Source of the DNA: Paraburkholderia silviterrae
Lineage (GTDB): Bacteria > Pseudomonadota > Gammaproteobacteria > Burkholderiales > Burkholderiaceae
Direction: 5' to 3'
Length of the DNA: 64,000 bases
Assembly (NCBI RefSeq): GCF_004353915.1
Contig: NZ_SMRP01000002.1
Span: 1 to 64,000 of the forward strand
The position numbers and the translations under genes are program-made. This document shows positions 32,059 through 43,041 of this stretch, piece after piece (positions within the stretch are counted from its first letter, which is position 1; the number at the start of each line of letters is the position of its first letter). Under the pieces are notes generated by a model that was not told the origin of the DNA, searched no databases, and saw nothing but the letters and a program-made list of their open reading frames with translations.

Positions 32059-32904
32059 TCAGTCGCCGCGCGATTCGATCTTGAACTGCGCGCCCTCGTC
32101 CTGGCCGAGCGTCTTGACGAGCCACGGCATGACTTCCTTGAGAGTTGCCGCGAGCGTATAGGGCGGATTCAGGATGAACATGCCGCTACCGTACAGGCCG
32201 AAGCCGTCTTCCGGCGGCCGGCTGACCGAGAGCGAGACGTGCAGCCAGTTCTTCTCCTGGAGGCGCTTCAACTGCTCGGGAAAACGCTGCGATTCTGGTC
32301 GCGTGACCTGCGGATACCAGACCGCGTAAGTGCCGGTGGCGAAGCGCTCGAGACCTTCCTGCACGCACGCGATGGTGCGTGCGTAGTCGCGCTTGTCTTC
32401 GAACGACGGGTCGATCAGCACGAGCGCGCGGCGCGGCGGCGGGGGCAGGAGCGCCTTGACGCCGTCGAAGCCGTCACCCGCATAAATCATCACGCGGCGG
32501 CCCGCATCGTGAAAACGGTGGCGCAGGACGTCGATCTCCGTGCTGTGGAGCTCAAACAGCCGCATGCGGTCCTGCTCGCGCATCAGCCGCCAGGCGAGAT
32601 AGGGCGAGCCGGGATAGAAGCGCAGGTCGCCATCGGGATTGAGCGCCGCGACTTCATCGACGTACTCGGCGAGCATCGCCGGCAGGTCGGCGCGGCCCCA
32701 GAGCTTGCCGATGCCGGTGTCGAACTCGGCGTTCTTAGTGGCATAGCCTTCGCGCAGCGCGTAGGCGCCCGCGCCCGCATGTGTGTCGATGTACCAGTAC
32801 GCCTTGTCCTTCTTGCCGAGGTAGTTCAGCAGTTGCACGGTGACGGCGTGCTTGAGGACATCGGCGTGATTGCCGGCGTGGAAGGCGTGACGGTAGCTCA
32901 GCAT
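32059..32904 (-). CDS. rlmJ: 23S rRNA (adenine-2030-N6)-methyltransferase RlmJ
   Basis: SAM-dependent methyltransferase of 281 residues that modifies A2030 of 23S rRNA. The start MLSYRHAFHAGNHADVLKH is diagnostic for RlmJ. It also has the SAM-side motif DTHAGAGAY and the catalytic-type motif LIDPSFE, usually DPPYE in RlmJ, so the second proline is Ser here. The long open frame upstream to 33354 is not supported. It is a single gene in this window; rRNA contact is inferred from the family. Confidence 0.94.
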   Translation of the reverse strand: MLSYRHAFHAGNHADVLKHAVTVQLLNYLGKKDKAYWYIDTHAGAGAYALREGYATKNAEFDTGIGKLWGRADLPAMLAEYVDEVAALNPDGDLRFYPGSPYLAWRLMREQDRMRLFELHSTEIDVLRHRFHDAGRRVMIYAGDGFDGVKALLPPPPRRALVLIDPSFEDKRDYARTIACVQEGLERFATGTYAVWYPQVTRPESQRFPEQLKRLQEKNWLHVSLSVSRPPEDGFGLYGSGMFILNPPYTLAATLKEVMPWLVKTLGQDEGAQFKIESRGD

Positions 32905-33250
32905 GATGGGGCGGACGCGAGGTCGGTGGCGGTCGAAAATGCGGACAATGCGCGCAAGCGCGTATGAACGGTTACGAGCATGCCGCGCGATTGCAGATGA
33001 TACGAAAACGGCGGCGCGCCGAACCATTCGCGCGCCGCGTGCGAATCGCGCTGACGGCCCGATAAAGCATGCGGCGCGCCGGCGAGGCCGCGTATTGTAC
33101 AGCGCCCCGCCGCCAGGGCTTCGCGCTCCGGCGCGATTGGCGGCGATTGGGCGTGATCGGGCGCGCTTCGGGGCGCTTCGACACGACTGGGCACGACGGC
33201 TCAAGCTTTCCGGCAGCGCCGCCCGGCCCGCGCCGTGCGCGTCAGCGGTC

Positions 33251-34222
33251 TCAGTCGTAGTTCTCGCCGACAATCGCCTCGATCTGCTCCTTGACCTCCG
33301 GCGTGATTTTTTCCGCCACGTCGCGAGCCACCATGTTTTCGCCGATCTGCTCAACGCGCGATGCGCCGGTGATCACCGTGCTCACGTGCGGATTCTTGAG
33401 AATCCACGCGAGCGCGAGCTGACCGACCGTGCAGTCCAGCTCCTTCGCGAAGTCCGCGAGCTTGCCGACGATCGCGTTCTTGTCCGCGTCGGTGACTTCC
33501 TTGCGCAGCCAGTCATAGCCCTGCAACTGGGCGCGGCTGTCGGCCGGCACGCCCCCGCGGTATTTGCCCGTGAGCAGCCCCGAGGCGAGCGGGCTCCAGG
33601 TCGTCAGGCCGAGGCCGATGTCCTCGTAGAGCCGCCGGTATTCGTCTTCCACGCGGCGGCGGTGGAACAGGTTGTACTGCGGCTGCTCCATGACGGGCTT
33701 GTGTAGATGATGCCGCTCCGCGATTTCCCACGCGGCGCGAATTTCGTCGGCACTCCACTCCGAGGTGCCCCAATAGAGCGCCTTGCCGCGCGAGATCATG
33801 TCGCTCATCGCCCAGACGGTTTCCTCGACAGGCGTGTTCGGATCGGGACGATGGCAGAACACCAAATCGACGTAGTCGAGCTGCAGCCGCTTGAGCGAGC
33901 CATCGATGGCGTTCATGAGGTATTTGCGGTTGAGCGTGTGATACTGGTTGGGCGCCTCGTTCAAGCCCCAGAAGAACTTGGTGGACACCACGTAGCTCAC
34001 GCGCGGCCAGGCAAGCTCCTTGAGCGCCTGGCCCATGATCTCCTCCGACTTGCCGCCCGCATAGGCTTCCGCGTTGTCGAAGAAATTGACGCCCGCGTCG
34101 CGCGCCGCGGCGAGCGATTCGCGTGCGAGATTGCGATCGACCTGATTGCCATAGGTGACCCACGAGCCAATGGACAGTTCGCTGACTTGCAGGCCCGAGC
34201 GGCCCAGTCGCCGGTAGTTCAT
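33251..34222 (-). CDS. Aldo/keto reductase (Kv-beta/YghZ-like)
   Basis: NADPH-dependent reductase of 323 residues with the AKR TIM barrel. The catalytic set is recognisable: Asp and Tyr in [14 protein letters not shown], Lys in VVSTKFFW and His in [25 protein letters not shown] is the cofactor-phosphate loop. The sequence is close to the potassium-channel-beta type. Natural substrate unknown. It is divergent from the 3-hydroxybutyrate dehydrogenase gene, and a 16-base inverted repeat lies 69 bases before its start. Confidence 0.9.
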   Translation of the reverse strand: MNYRRLGRSGLQVSELSIGSWVTYGNQVDRNLARESLAAARDAGVNFFDNAEAYAGGKSEEIMGQALKELAWPRVSYVVSTKFFWGLNEAPNQYHTLNRKYLMNAIDGSLKRLQLDYVDLVFCHRPDPNTPVEETVWAMSDMISRGKALYWGTSEWSADEIRAAWEIAERHHLHKPVMEQPQYNLFHRRRVEDEYRRLYEDIGLGLTTWSPLASGLLTGKYRGGVPADSRAQLQGYDWLRKEVTDADKNAIVGKLADFAKELDCTVGQLALAWILKNPHVSTVITGASRVEQIGENMVARDVAEKITPEVKEQIEAIVGENYD

Positions 34223-34290
34223 GAACGCCTCCTTGTAGAGCGGCCAAACTTAGCATGATCCGCGCGCGTGCGCTGAGCACTTGTGGCGCG

Positions 34291-34306
34291 GTACAAGCGG
34301 TTGTAC
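34291..34306. promoter_or_regulatory. Inverted repeat upstream of the aldo/keto reductase
   Basis: GTACAA (34291-34296) and TTGTAC (34301-34306) with GCGG between, a possible operator in the 330-base control region (34223-34552) between the divergent genes. Nothing else was identified in that gap. Confidence 0.45.
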
Positions 34307-34552
34307 AGCGGGCTGTGCCGCGCGCGCCGGTGCACTGCGGCAAAGACGCGGCAGTGGTGCGGCAACGGTATGGAAACCGGGCGCCGCGCTGCCCGGCTCG
34401 ATGTGCGTGGCGCGCGGCTTCATGCACAATAGCGCGGTTGGCCGCGGCGCAACATCCGGCCGAATGGCGTAGGCGAAGTCCTAAGCCGTTCGACAGGTTT
34501 GACGGCGTGCGCGCGTCGAGGTCTCATTCCGTCTACTACCTGGAGGTGCTCG

Positions 34553-35356
34553 ATGTCGTCTCTCACTCTGAACACGAAGCTCGATGGCAAGGTTGCAGTC
34601 GTTACCGGCGCGGCCAGCGGCATCGGCAAGCAGATCGCGCTCACGCTCGCGCAGGCGGGCGCGGCGGTCGCCATCGCCGACCTCAACCAGAGCGGCGCCG
34701 ACGCCGTGGCCGAGGAGATCAAGGGCGCGGGCGGCAAGGCCATCGGCGTGGCCATGGACGTCACGAGCGAAGAAGCCGTGAACCAGGGCATCGACCGCGT
34801 GGCGGCCGAACTCGGCCCGGTCGACATCCTCATCTCGAACGCCGGCATCCAGATCGTGAACCCGATCGAAAACTACGCGTTCTCCGACTGGAAGAAGATG
34901 CAGGCCATCCACGTGGACGGCGCCTTCCTCACCACCAAGGCGGCGCTCAAGCACATGTACAAGGACGACCGCGGCGGCGTCGTGATCTACATGGGCTCGG
35001 TGCACTCGCACGAGGCTTCGCCGCTGAAATCGGCGTATGTCGCTGCCAAGCATGCGCTGCTGGGCTTGGCGCGCGTGCTCGCCAAGGAAGGCGGCAAGCA
35101 CAACGTGCGCTCGCACGTGGTCTGCCCGGGCTTCGTGCGCACGCCGCTGGTGGAAAAGCAGATTCCCGAGCAGGCGAAGGAACTGGGCATCAGCGAAGAG
35201 GAAGTCGTCAAGAAGGTGATGCTGGGCGGCACCGTGGACGGGATCTTCACGACGGTCGAAGACGTGGCGCAGACGGTGCTGTTCCTCTCCGCCTTCCCGA
35301 GCGCGGCCTTCACCGGCCAGTCGTTCGTGGTGAGCCACGGCTGGTTCATGCAATAA
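34553..35356 (+). CDS. bdhA: 3-hydroxybutyrate dehydrogenase
   Basis: Classical SDR of 267 residues that interconverts (R)-3-hydroxybutyrate and acetoacetate, used when polyhydroxybutyrate is broken down. TGAASGIG is at 18-25, SNAG at 95-98, Ser149, and Tyr162/Lys166 in AYVAAK. The [12 protein letters not shown] stretch and C-terminal SHGWFMQ are typical of this enzyme. The start is the ATG behind TGGAGGTG. A patatin gene follows after 15 bases, so the pair is likely an operon. Confidence 0.93.
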   Translation: MSSLTLNTKLDGKVAVVTGAASGIGKQIALTLAQAGAAVAIADLNQSGADAVAEEIKGAGGKAIGVAMDVTSEEAVNQGIDRVAAELGPVDILISNAGIQIVNPIENYAFSDWKKMQAIHVDGAFLTTKAALKHMYKDDRGGVVIYMGSVHSHEASPLKSAYVAAKHALLGLARVLAKEGGKHNVRSHVVCPGFVRTPLVEKQIPEQAKELGISEEEVVKKVMLGGTVDGIFTTVEDVAQTVLFLSAFPSAAFTGQSFVVSHGWFMQ

Positions 35357-35371
35357 CGCGGAGGGCCGGCC

Positions 35372-36775
35372 ATGGCGCAACGCAAGAAGGGGCGGGTGGA
35401 GTCGGGTGCGCTTGGCGAAGAGGCCGGCGCGCGTACCGGAGCCGGGTTGCAATCCGCGGGGTTGCCATCCGAGGGGTTGCCATCCGAGGGGTCGCCATCC
35501 GATAACGAGCCCGGCGCGCCGCTGGGCGCGAAGTCGGCAGCGCAGTCGGAGTCGCCGTCAGGCGCGCAGCCCGCCGCCCGCACGCAGCCGTTTGCCTCGA
35601 ACTGCGCAAGCGAGTCCGCGCAGTGGGAGACCGTCGCGCTCACGCTGCAGGGCGGCGGCGCGCTGGGCGCCTACCAGGCGGGCGTGTACGAAGGCCTCGT
35701 TGAGGCCGGCATCGCGCCAAACTGGATCGCAGGCATCTCGATCGGCGCGCTCAATACGGCGCTGATCGCGGGCAATGCGCCTGAGCATCGCGTGGCGCGC
35801 CTGCGCGAGTTTTGGGAGACGATCTGCCAGCCGGCCTATACGCCGCCGCTGCCGGCCTTCATCGAGCACGCGCTGTTCAACTCCGGCGAGGCCATCCGCA
35901 AGACCTTCACGGCGATGCAGGCGGCGAGCGCAGTGGTCGAAGGGCAGAAGGGCTTCTTCGTGCCGCGCGTCCCGCCGCCGTTGCCGCAGGGGTCCGGGCA
36001 TCCGGAGAAGGCGAGCTACTACGACACGAAGCCGCTCAAGGCCACGCTCGAGCGTCTGTGCGACTTCGATCGCATCAATTCGGGCGAGACCCGCGTGTCG
36101 CTCGGCGCCGTGAACGTGGCCACCGGCAATTTCGCCTACTTCGACAACACCACCACGAAGCTGCGGCCCGAGCACTTCATCGCATCGGGGGCGTTGCCGC
36201 CGGGTTTCGCGGCGGTGGAGATCGACGGCGAGTACTACTGGGACGGTGGCCTGATGTCGAATACGCCGCTCTACGAGGTGATCCAGACCACGCCGCGGCG
36301 CGACACGCTGGCGTTCCAGGTGGATCTCTGGAGCGCGCGCGGGCCGGTGCCCGACAACATCGCCGACGTCCAGGGCCGCGTGAAGGACATCCAGTATTCG
36401 AGCCGCACGCGCCTCGTCACCGACGTGCTCCAGCGCTCGCAGCGTTACAGGCACGTGTTGCGCGAGGTGCTGGACCGCGTGGCGCCCGAGCATCGGGAGG
36501 ACAAGTGGGTCAAGTTGGCGGACGAGCTCTCATGCTCGAAAAAGTACAACGTGATCCATCTGATCTACCGGCAGAAGGAGTACGAGGGCCAGTTCAAGGA
36601 CTACCAGTTCGGCATCTCGACGATGCGCGAGCACTGGGCGAGCGGTCTGCAGGACATTCGCGCGTCGCTCGCGCAGCCGGGCTGGCTCGACAAGCCCGAG
36701 AACGACTCCGGCTTCGTCACGCACGATATCCATCGTGACAGCCGTGGGCATGACGGCGGAGAGCGCGGCGCGTAG
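35372..36775 (+). CDS. Patatin-like phospholipase family protein
   Basis: Serine hydrolase of 467 residues with the patatin Ser-Asp dyad: oxyanion loop GGGALGAYQAG (94-104), nucleophile Ser123 in GISIG, and Asp291 in WDGGL. A low-complexity N-terminal extension of about 80 residues carries GLPSE repeats. The C-terminal half (FQVDLWSARGPVPDNI, RLVTDVLQRSQRY) matches the DUF3734-bearing patatins common in proteobacteria. It follows bdhA by 15 bases; co-transcription with 3-hydroxybutyrate metabolism suggests a role near PHB granules, which is inference. Confidence 0.88.
   Translation: MAQRKKGRVESGALGEEAGARTGAGLQSAGLPSEGLPSEGSPSDNEPGAPLGAKSAAQSESPSGAQPAARTQPFASNCASESAQWETVALTLQGGGALGAYQAGVYEGLVEAGIAPNWIAGISIGALNTALIAGNAPEHRVARLREFWETICQPAYTPPLPAFIEHALFNSGEAIRKTFTAMQAASAVVEGQKGFFVPRVPPPLPQGSGHPEKASYYDTKPLKATLERLCDFDRINSGETRVSLGAVNVATGNFAYFDNTTTKLRPEHFIASGALPPGFAAVEIDGEYYWDGGLMSNTPLYEVIQTTPRRDTLAFQVDLWSARGPVPDNIADVQGRVKDIQYSSRTRLVTDVLQRSQRYRHVLREVLDRVAPEHREDKWVKLADELSCSKKYNVIHLIYRQKEYEGQFKDYQFGISTMREHWASGLQDIRASLAQPGWLDKPENDSGFVTHDIHRDSRGHDGGERGA
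35442..35501 (+). repeat. 15-bp tandem repeat in the patatin gene
   Basis: Units of GGGGTTGCCATCCGA at 35457-35471, 35472-35486 and 35487-35501 (last two slightly changed) with a degenerate copy from 35442. In frame, they give GLPSE-GLPSE-GSPSD. Confidence 0.85.
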
Positions 36776-36837
36776 TGGCGTGTGCCGCATGGCGTGCGCC
36801 GCAGTAGGTACGCGGTTAAAAGAGCGTGCCCGAAAAC

Positions 36838-36871
36838 AAAAAGCGTCCGTTCTTTCGAACGGACGCTTTTT
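36838..36871. terminator. Bidirectional terminator between the patatin gene and tyrB
   Basis: A 15-base perfect stem (36838-36852 with 36857-36871) around TTTC, with A and T runs on both sides. It serves the convergent patatin (+) and tyrB (-) transcripts. Confidence 0.92.
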
Positions 36872-36939
36872 TTCGCGCTGCTTTGCGTTGCGGGAAGGCG
36901 CGCTGTCTTAAGGCAGCGCGCTCCGCTAACGAAGGCGAA

Positions 36940-38139
36940 TTACTTCAGCACTTGCGCCACGGCCGTGGCCACGGCGTCGAGGTTGCGCAGGTTCAGCGCG
37001 GCCACGCAGATGCGGCCCGTGCTCACGGCATAGATGCCGAACTCTTCGCGCAGGCGATCGACTTGCGCCGCGGTCAGGCCCGAGTACGAGAACATGCCGC
37101 GCTGCACGTTGATGAAGTTGAAGTCGCGGTCCACGCCCGCAGCCGTGAGGCGCTCGACGAGGCCCGTGCGCATCGCGCGGATGCGGTTGCGCATTTCGCC
37201 GAGCTCGGCTTCCCACATTGCGCGCAGTTCGGTCGAGCCGAGCACCGCTGCGACCACCGAGCCGCCGTGCGTCGGCGGGTTCGAGTAGTTCGTGCGGATC
37301 ACGCGCTTGAGCTGCGAGAGCACGCGCGCCGACTCTTCCTTGCTGTTGGTGATGATCGACAGCGCGCCCACGCGCTCGCCGTACAGCGAGAACGACTTCG
37401 AGAACGACGACGAGACGAACACGTTCAGTTCCGAAGCGGCGAACAGACGCACGACTTCGCCGTCTTCCGCGATGCCGTCGCCAAAGCCCTGGTAGGCGAT
37501 GTCGAGGAACGGCACGAGATTGCGCGCCTTCACGGCCTCGATCACCTGCTTCCACTGGTCGATCGTGAGATCCACGCCGGTCGGGTTGTGGCAGCACGCG
37601 TGCAGCACGACGACGGTGCCGGCGGCATAGCTGTTGAGCGCGCTCAGCATGCCTTCGAAGTTCACGCCGTTGGTCTGCGCGTCGTAGTACGGGTAGGCGA
37701 TCACTTCGAAGCCTGCGCTCTCGAAGAGGGCACGGTGGTTTTCCCAGCTCGGGTCGCTGATCGCGACCTTGGCAGCCGGGTTCACACGCTTCAAAAAGTC
37801 GGCGCCGATCTTAAGCGCCCCCGTGCCGCCCAGCGCCTGCGCCGTGACGACGCGGCCCGCTGCGATCAGCGGCGAGTCGTCGCCGAGCAGCAGCTTCTGC
37901 ACGGCGGCGTCATAGGCGGCGAGGCCTTCGATGGGCAGGTAGCCGCGCGGCAGGCCGGCTTCCACGCGGGCCTTTTCCGCCTCGCGCACCGCGCGCAGCA
38001 GCGGAATCTTGCCTTCTTCGTTGGTGTACACGCCCACGCCGAGGTTCACCTTCGTCGCGCGTGCATCGGCGTTATAGGCTTCGTTCAGACCCAGGATCGG
38101 GTCGCGGGGGGCGAGTTCGACAGCGGAAAAGAGGGACAT
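36940..38139 (-). CDS. tyrB: Aromatic amino acid aminotransferase
   Basis: PLP-dependent class I aminotransferase of the AspC/TyrB group, 399 residues. The PLP lysine lies in SSSFSKSFSLYGERVG and the carboxylate-binding arginine in STGRICVAALN. ACCHNPTGVDL and the dimer-arm motif SYSNPPTHGG-like NYSNPPTHGG are present. The start MSLFSAVELAPRDPILGL is typical. It transaminates aromatic amino acids and probably aspartate with 2-oxoglutarate. It is divergent from uvrB across 395 bases (38140-38534) that hold decayed short repeats such as GGCTATGCGGC and no gene. Confidence 0.94.
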   Translation of the reverse strand: MSLFSAVELAPRDPILGLNEAYNADARATKVNLGVGVYTNEEGKIPLLRAVREAEKARVEAGLPRGYLPIEGLAAYDAAVQKLLLGDDSPLIAAGRVVTAQALGGTGALKIGADFLKRVNPAAKVAISDPSWENHRALFESAGFEVIAYPYYDAQTNGVNFEGMLSALNSYAAGTVVVLHACCHNPTGVDLTIDQWKQVIEAVKARNLVPFLDIAYQGFGDGIAEDGEVVRLFAASELNVFVSSSFSKSFSLYGERVGALSIITNSKEESARVLSQLKRVIRTNYSNPPTHGGSVVAAVLGSTELRAMWEAELGEMRNRIRAMRTGLVERLTAAGVDRDFNFINVQRGMFSYSGLTAAQVDRLREEFGIYAVSTGRICVAALNLRNLDAVATAVAQVLK

Positions 38140-38534
38140 GATGATTCGGCAAAAGTGAGTGAGAAGCTCGGTGGGCCGTGCGCTGCGGGTGTTTCTGGTT
38201 GCTTCTGGCGTGCGCGGTCCCCATCGGGGAAAGCGCCGGGCAGCCGGCCATGCAACTCGCTATTGTAACGAATCCTCAGGCCAGTTTTTCGCCGACTGCG
38301 ACGCCAGCGGGGCCATTTTTCCGGCACGAGCGGACGATTCTGGACACATGGCTATGCGGCGGGCTATGCGGCGTGCGCTATTCGGGTGCGGCGCGCCCCT
38401 TGCAGCGCCGGCTGTTGCGCCCCATCTACGGCAAAAGCCAGTTCCGGCCCGCTCCGGCCCGCCCAGGCTTGCCAGGTCTTGCCAATCGGCAAGACGCTAG
38501 AATAGTTGTTTGCTCCGCGCACAGGATGTCACCC

Positions 38535-40616
<2,082 letters not shown>

Positions 40617-40660
40617 GGCCAGGCGTGCGGCTCGCGTGCGGCGCGGGCGCGGTGAACGCG

Positions 40661-40700
40661 AAAAAGCGCGCGGTTGTCTATCAACCGCGCGCTTTTTTTT
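40661..40700 (+). terminator. Terminator after uvrB
   Basis: A 16-base stem (40661-40676 with 40682-40697) around TCTAT with a GCGCGCGGTTG core, followed by eight T residues. Confidence 0.93.
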
Positions 40701-40891
40701 GTTGGTGCATCTCACCGATAGCAGGGCGCGGACACTCATGAGGCCGGCTTTCGATTCAGTGCCCGCTGAAGAGTAATTCGAGGCTCTACGTAAGCAAACG
40801 TCAGGAAGGGAACGGCAACACCCTGTCTGGCAGTGGGGTTTTCCTTACACCCCAGATTGTTCCCCTACAGCATCGGTGTTAAACTCCGCCA

Positions 40892-40912
40892 TTATTGAGA
40901 ATTGTTCGCATT
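40892..40912 (+). promoter_or_regulatory. Fur-box-like site upstream of ftrA
   Basis: TGAGAAT-T-GTTCGCA at 40896-40910 matches the 7-1-7 Fur motif TGATAAT-N-ATTATCA at about 10 of 14 positions. It is 66 bases before the first gene of an iron-uptake operon. The remaining part of 40701-40976 shows no gene. Confidence 0.55.
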
Positions 40913-40976
40913 AGCGTTATTACGCTCATATGCTGGACCGTTCGACTGTCATCTCATAAAAAAACCAGGAGTTTCG

Positions 40977-41525
40977 ATGCGGATCCACTCCCTTATGCGC
41001 GGCGCCGTCGTCGTTGCGGCCGCGAGCGCGGCGTTCGCGGCCCAGGCGGCCGAATACCCGATCGGCAAGCAGCAAATCCAGGGCGGCATGGAAATCGGCG
41101 CGGTCTATCTGCAGCCGATCACGATGGAGCCGGAGGGCATGATGCGCAAGGCGTCGGACTCCGATATCCACCTGGAGTCGGACATCCACGCGGTCAAGAA
41201 CAACCCGACGGGCTTTGCCGAAGGCGACTGGATGCCGTATCTGCAAGTCCGCTACGAGCTGACCAAGCCGGGTTCGAGCTACGTGCAAAAGGGCGACCTG
41301 ATGCCGATGGTGGCCAACGACGGCCCGCACTACGGCGACAACGTCAAGCTGGCGGGCCCTGGCAAGTACCACCTGAAGCTGATCGTCGATGCGCCGATGC
41401 AGACGGGCCACATGGCGTTCGGCCGTCACGTCGACAAGGAAACGGGCGTGGGCCCGTGGTTCAAGCCCATCACAATTGAATACGACTTCCCGTTCGCGGG
41501 CATCGGCAAGAAGGGCGGCTACTAA
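40977..41525 (+). CDS. ftrA: Periplasmic iron-binding protein FtrA (P19/Tpd family)
   Basis: Secreted protein of 182 residues with a signal peptide (AAFAAQAAEYP cleavage near 24). EYPIGKQQIQGGMEIGAVYL and the methionine/histidine-rich EPEGMM and GHMAFGRHVDKETG segments are those of P19-like iron proteins, which bind ferrous iron and copper in the periplasm. First gene of ftrABCD. A strong CCAGGAG site precedes the chosen ATG. Expected to be iron-repressed through the upstream Fur-like box. Confidence 0.9.
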   Translation: MRIHSLMRGAVVVAAASAAFAAQAAEYPIGKQQIQGGMEIGAVYLQPITMEPEGMMRKASDSDIHLESDIHAVKNNPTGFAEGDWMPYLQVRYELTKPGSSYVQKGDLMPMVANDGPHYGDNVKLAGPGKYHLKLIVDAPMQTGHMAFGRHVDKETGVGPWFKPITIEYDFPFAGIGKKGGY

Positions 41526-41595
41526 AGCACGCCGCGGCACGCCACAGCACGGCGCAGCACACCGCGGCACGCCGCAGTACACCGCGGCACGCCGG
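41526..41595 (+). repeat. 10-bp tandem repeat between ftrA and ftrB
   Basis: Seven consecutive 10-base units of the form RGCACRCCRC, beginning one base after the ftrA stop (AGCACGCCGC, GGCACGCCAC, AGCACGGCGC and so on). Purely non-coding. Confidence 0.9.
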
Positions 41596-41699
41596 ACGGC
41601 CCGCGGTGCGCATGACTGAGGCGCGCGCGGGTTGCGGGCCGCTCGCGCACAGACGTGGCGCAAGGGTGGCAGGCACGACACAAGGAGCAGGTAAGACCG

Positions 41700-42053
41700 A
41701 TGACTGGAATCCGGAAGTTTGCGGCGCTCGCGCTCAGCGCGTCTTTTGCAGCGTCGCTCGCGCTCGTCGCCAATGTGGCGTACGCCGACGATCTGCCGAC
41801 GTTCAAGCTGGAAATGGCCGACGGCAAGCTCAATCCCGCGCGCATCGAGGTGCCGGCGGGCAAGCGCATCAAGATCGAGGTGCGCAACACGGGCAAGGGC
41901 GCGGCCGAGTTCGAGAGCGTCCAGTTGCGCAAGGAGAAGGTGCTGGCGCCGGGCGCGGACTCGTTCGTCGTGATCGCGCCGCTGGATCCGGGCGAGTACA
42001 AGTTCTTCGACGATTTCCATCAGCAGGCGCAGGGCGTGATCGTTGCCAAATGA
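41700..42053 (+). CDS. ftrB: Cupredoxin-like periplasmic protein FtrB
   Basis: Small exported protein of 117 residues; the signal peptide ends near VAYA-DDLP. The cupredoxin-like beta-sandwich shows EVPAGKRIKIEVRNTGKGAAEFES and LDPGEYKFFDDFHQQA. In FtrABCD-type systems a cupredoxin-like partner is proposed to oxidise ferrous iron next to the permease. The canonical Cys of blue-copper proteins is absent, and His in the FHQQA loop may be a ligand. The start at 41700 has AAGGAG about 13 bases upstream. Confidence 0.85.
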   Translation: MTGIRKFAALALSASFAASLALVANVAYADDLPTFKLEMADGKLNPARIEVPAGKRIKIEVRNTGKGAAEFESVQLRKEKVLAPGADSFVVIAPLDPGEYKFFDDFHQQAQGVIVAK

Positions 42054-42124
42054 GTGTTGCCAATGCGTGTTGCCAGGTGCGTGGCGCCAGATGAGCGTTG
42101 GCAGCTGAGCATTGCAAGGCGATG
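42042..42124 (+). repeat. 13-14-bp decayed tandem repeat across the ftrB stop codon
   Basis: Six units beginning GTTGCCAAATGAGT, GTTGCCAATGCGT, GTTGCCAGGTGCGT, GGCGCCAGATGAGC and so on. The first unit contains the ftrB stop codon, so the gene end became duplicated in the spacer before ftrC. Confidence 0.75.
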
Positions 42125-42195
42125 GATTGCGCGCGGCGCTCGTCGCGAAGCAGGGAACGTGGCCGGCGCATGAGCTGGCGGCAGGAGGTGTTTCA

Positions 42196-43041
42196 ATGGG
42201 TCAGGTTTTGTTCATCGTCTGGCGGGAGAGTGTCGAGGCGCTGCTCGTCGTCGGCATTCTGTATGCGTGGCTGAAGAACGGCGACGCCGATGCAAGGCGC
42301 GGTCTGCCGTATCTGTGGGCCGGCGTGGGCGCCGGCGTGCTGGCGGCGCTCGCGCTGGGCGCGGCGCTCGTGGGCTTCACGGAAGTGCTCTCCGGCGACG
42401 CGCAGGACTACTTCCAGACCGGCATGGTGCTGGTCGCGTGCGTGCTGATCGTGCAGATGGTGCTGTGGATGAAGCAGCACGGGCGCACGCTCAAGCGCGA
42501 GATGGAGCAGTCGCTCGCAGAGACCACGCGCGACGCGAACTGGTGGGGTATCACGGTGCTCGTCGCGCTCGCCATCGCGCGCGAGGGCAGCGAGACGGTG
42601 ATCTTCCTGTACGGCCTCGGTTTCGGCCAGTCGGGCCACGTGGATGCGAGCCAGTATGCGGCCGTGCTGCTGGGCCTTGGCCTCGCGTTCCTCACGTTCT
42701 ACCTGCTGCAGCTGGGCGGCAAGGTGTTCTCGTGGCGCCACTTTTTCCGCGTCACCGAGATCATGCTGCTGTTCCTCGGCGCGGGCCTGTTCCAGACCGG
42801 CGTCGACAAGCTCATCGACAAGGAAGTCTTGCCGACGCTCGTCGACCAGGTGTGGAACTCGTCGGCAATCCTCGACGATTCGAGCACCTTCGGCTCGCTC
42901 GTCGCGACGCTCACGGGCTACCGCGCTCATCCGGCGCTCATGAACCTGATCGCTTATGCGGCGTACTGGCTCGTGGTGTGGTGGCTCGCGCGCCGCGCTA
43001 CCGGCCGCGCCGCCGCCGTGACCAGAGGGCGGGCAGCATGA
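42196..43041 (+). CDS. ftrC: Iron permease FtrC (Ftr1/EfeU family)
   Basis: Membrane iron permease of 281 residues with about seven hydrophobic segments. It has the two REXXE iron-translocation motifs: RESVE (residues 9-13, in WRESVEALLVVG) and REGSE (about 132-136, in IAREGSETVIF). CAGGAGG precedes the ATG. It overlaps ftrD by 4 bases (ATGA). This is the ferrous/ferric transport step of the FtrABCD system. Confidence 0.92.
   Translation: MGQVLFIVWRESVEALLVVGILYAWLKNGDADARRGLPYLWAGVGAGVLAALALGAALVGFTEVLSGDAQDYFQTGMVLVACVLIVQMVLWMKQHGRTLKREMEQSLAETTRDANWWGITVLVALAIAREGSETVIFLYGLGFGQSGHVDASQYAAVLLGLGLAFLTFYLLQLGGKVFSWRHFFRVTEIMLLFLGAGLFQTGVDKLIDKEVLPTLVDQVWNSSAILDDSSTFGSLVATLTGYRAHPALMNLIAYAAYWLVVWWLARRATGRAAAVTRGRAA

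Noticed and set aside
32905..33354. N-terminal extension of RlmJ by 150 residues
   Set aside because: The family start MLSYRHAFHAGNHADV is inside; the upstream part is low-complexity arginine-rich.
36826..38268. 480-codon plus-strand frame opposite tyrB
   Set aside because: Starts inside a terminator and shadows tyrB.
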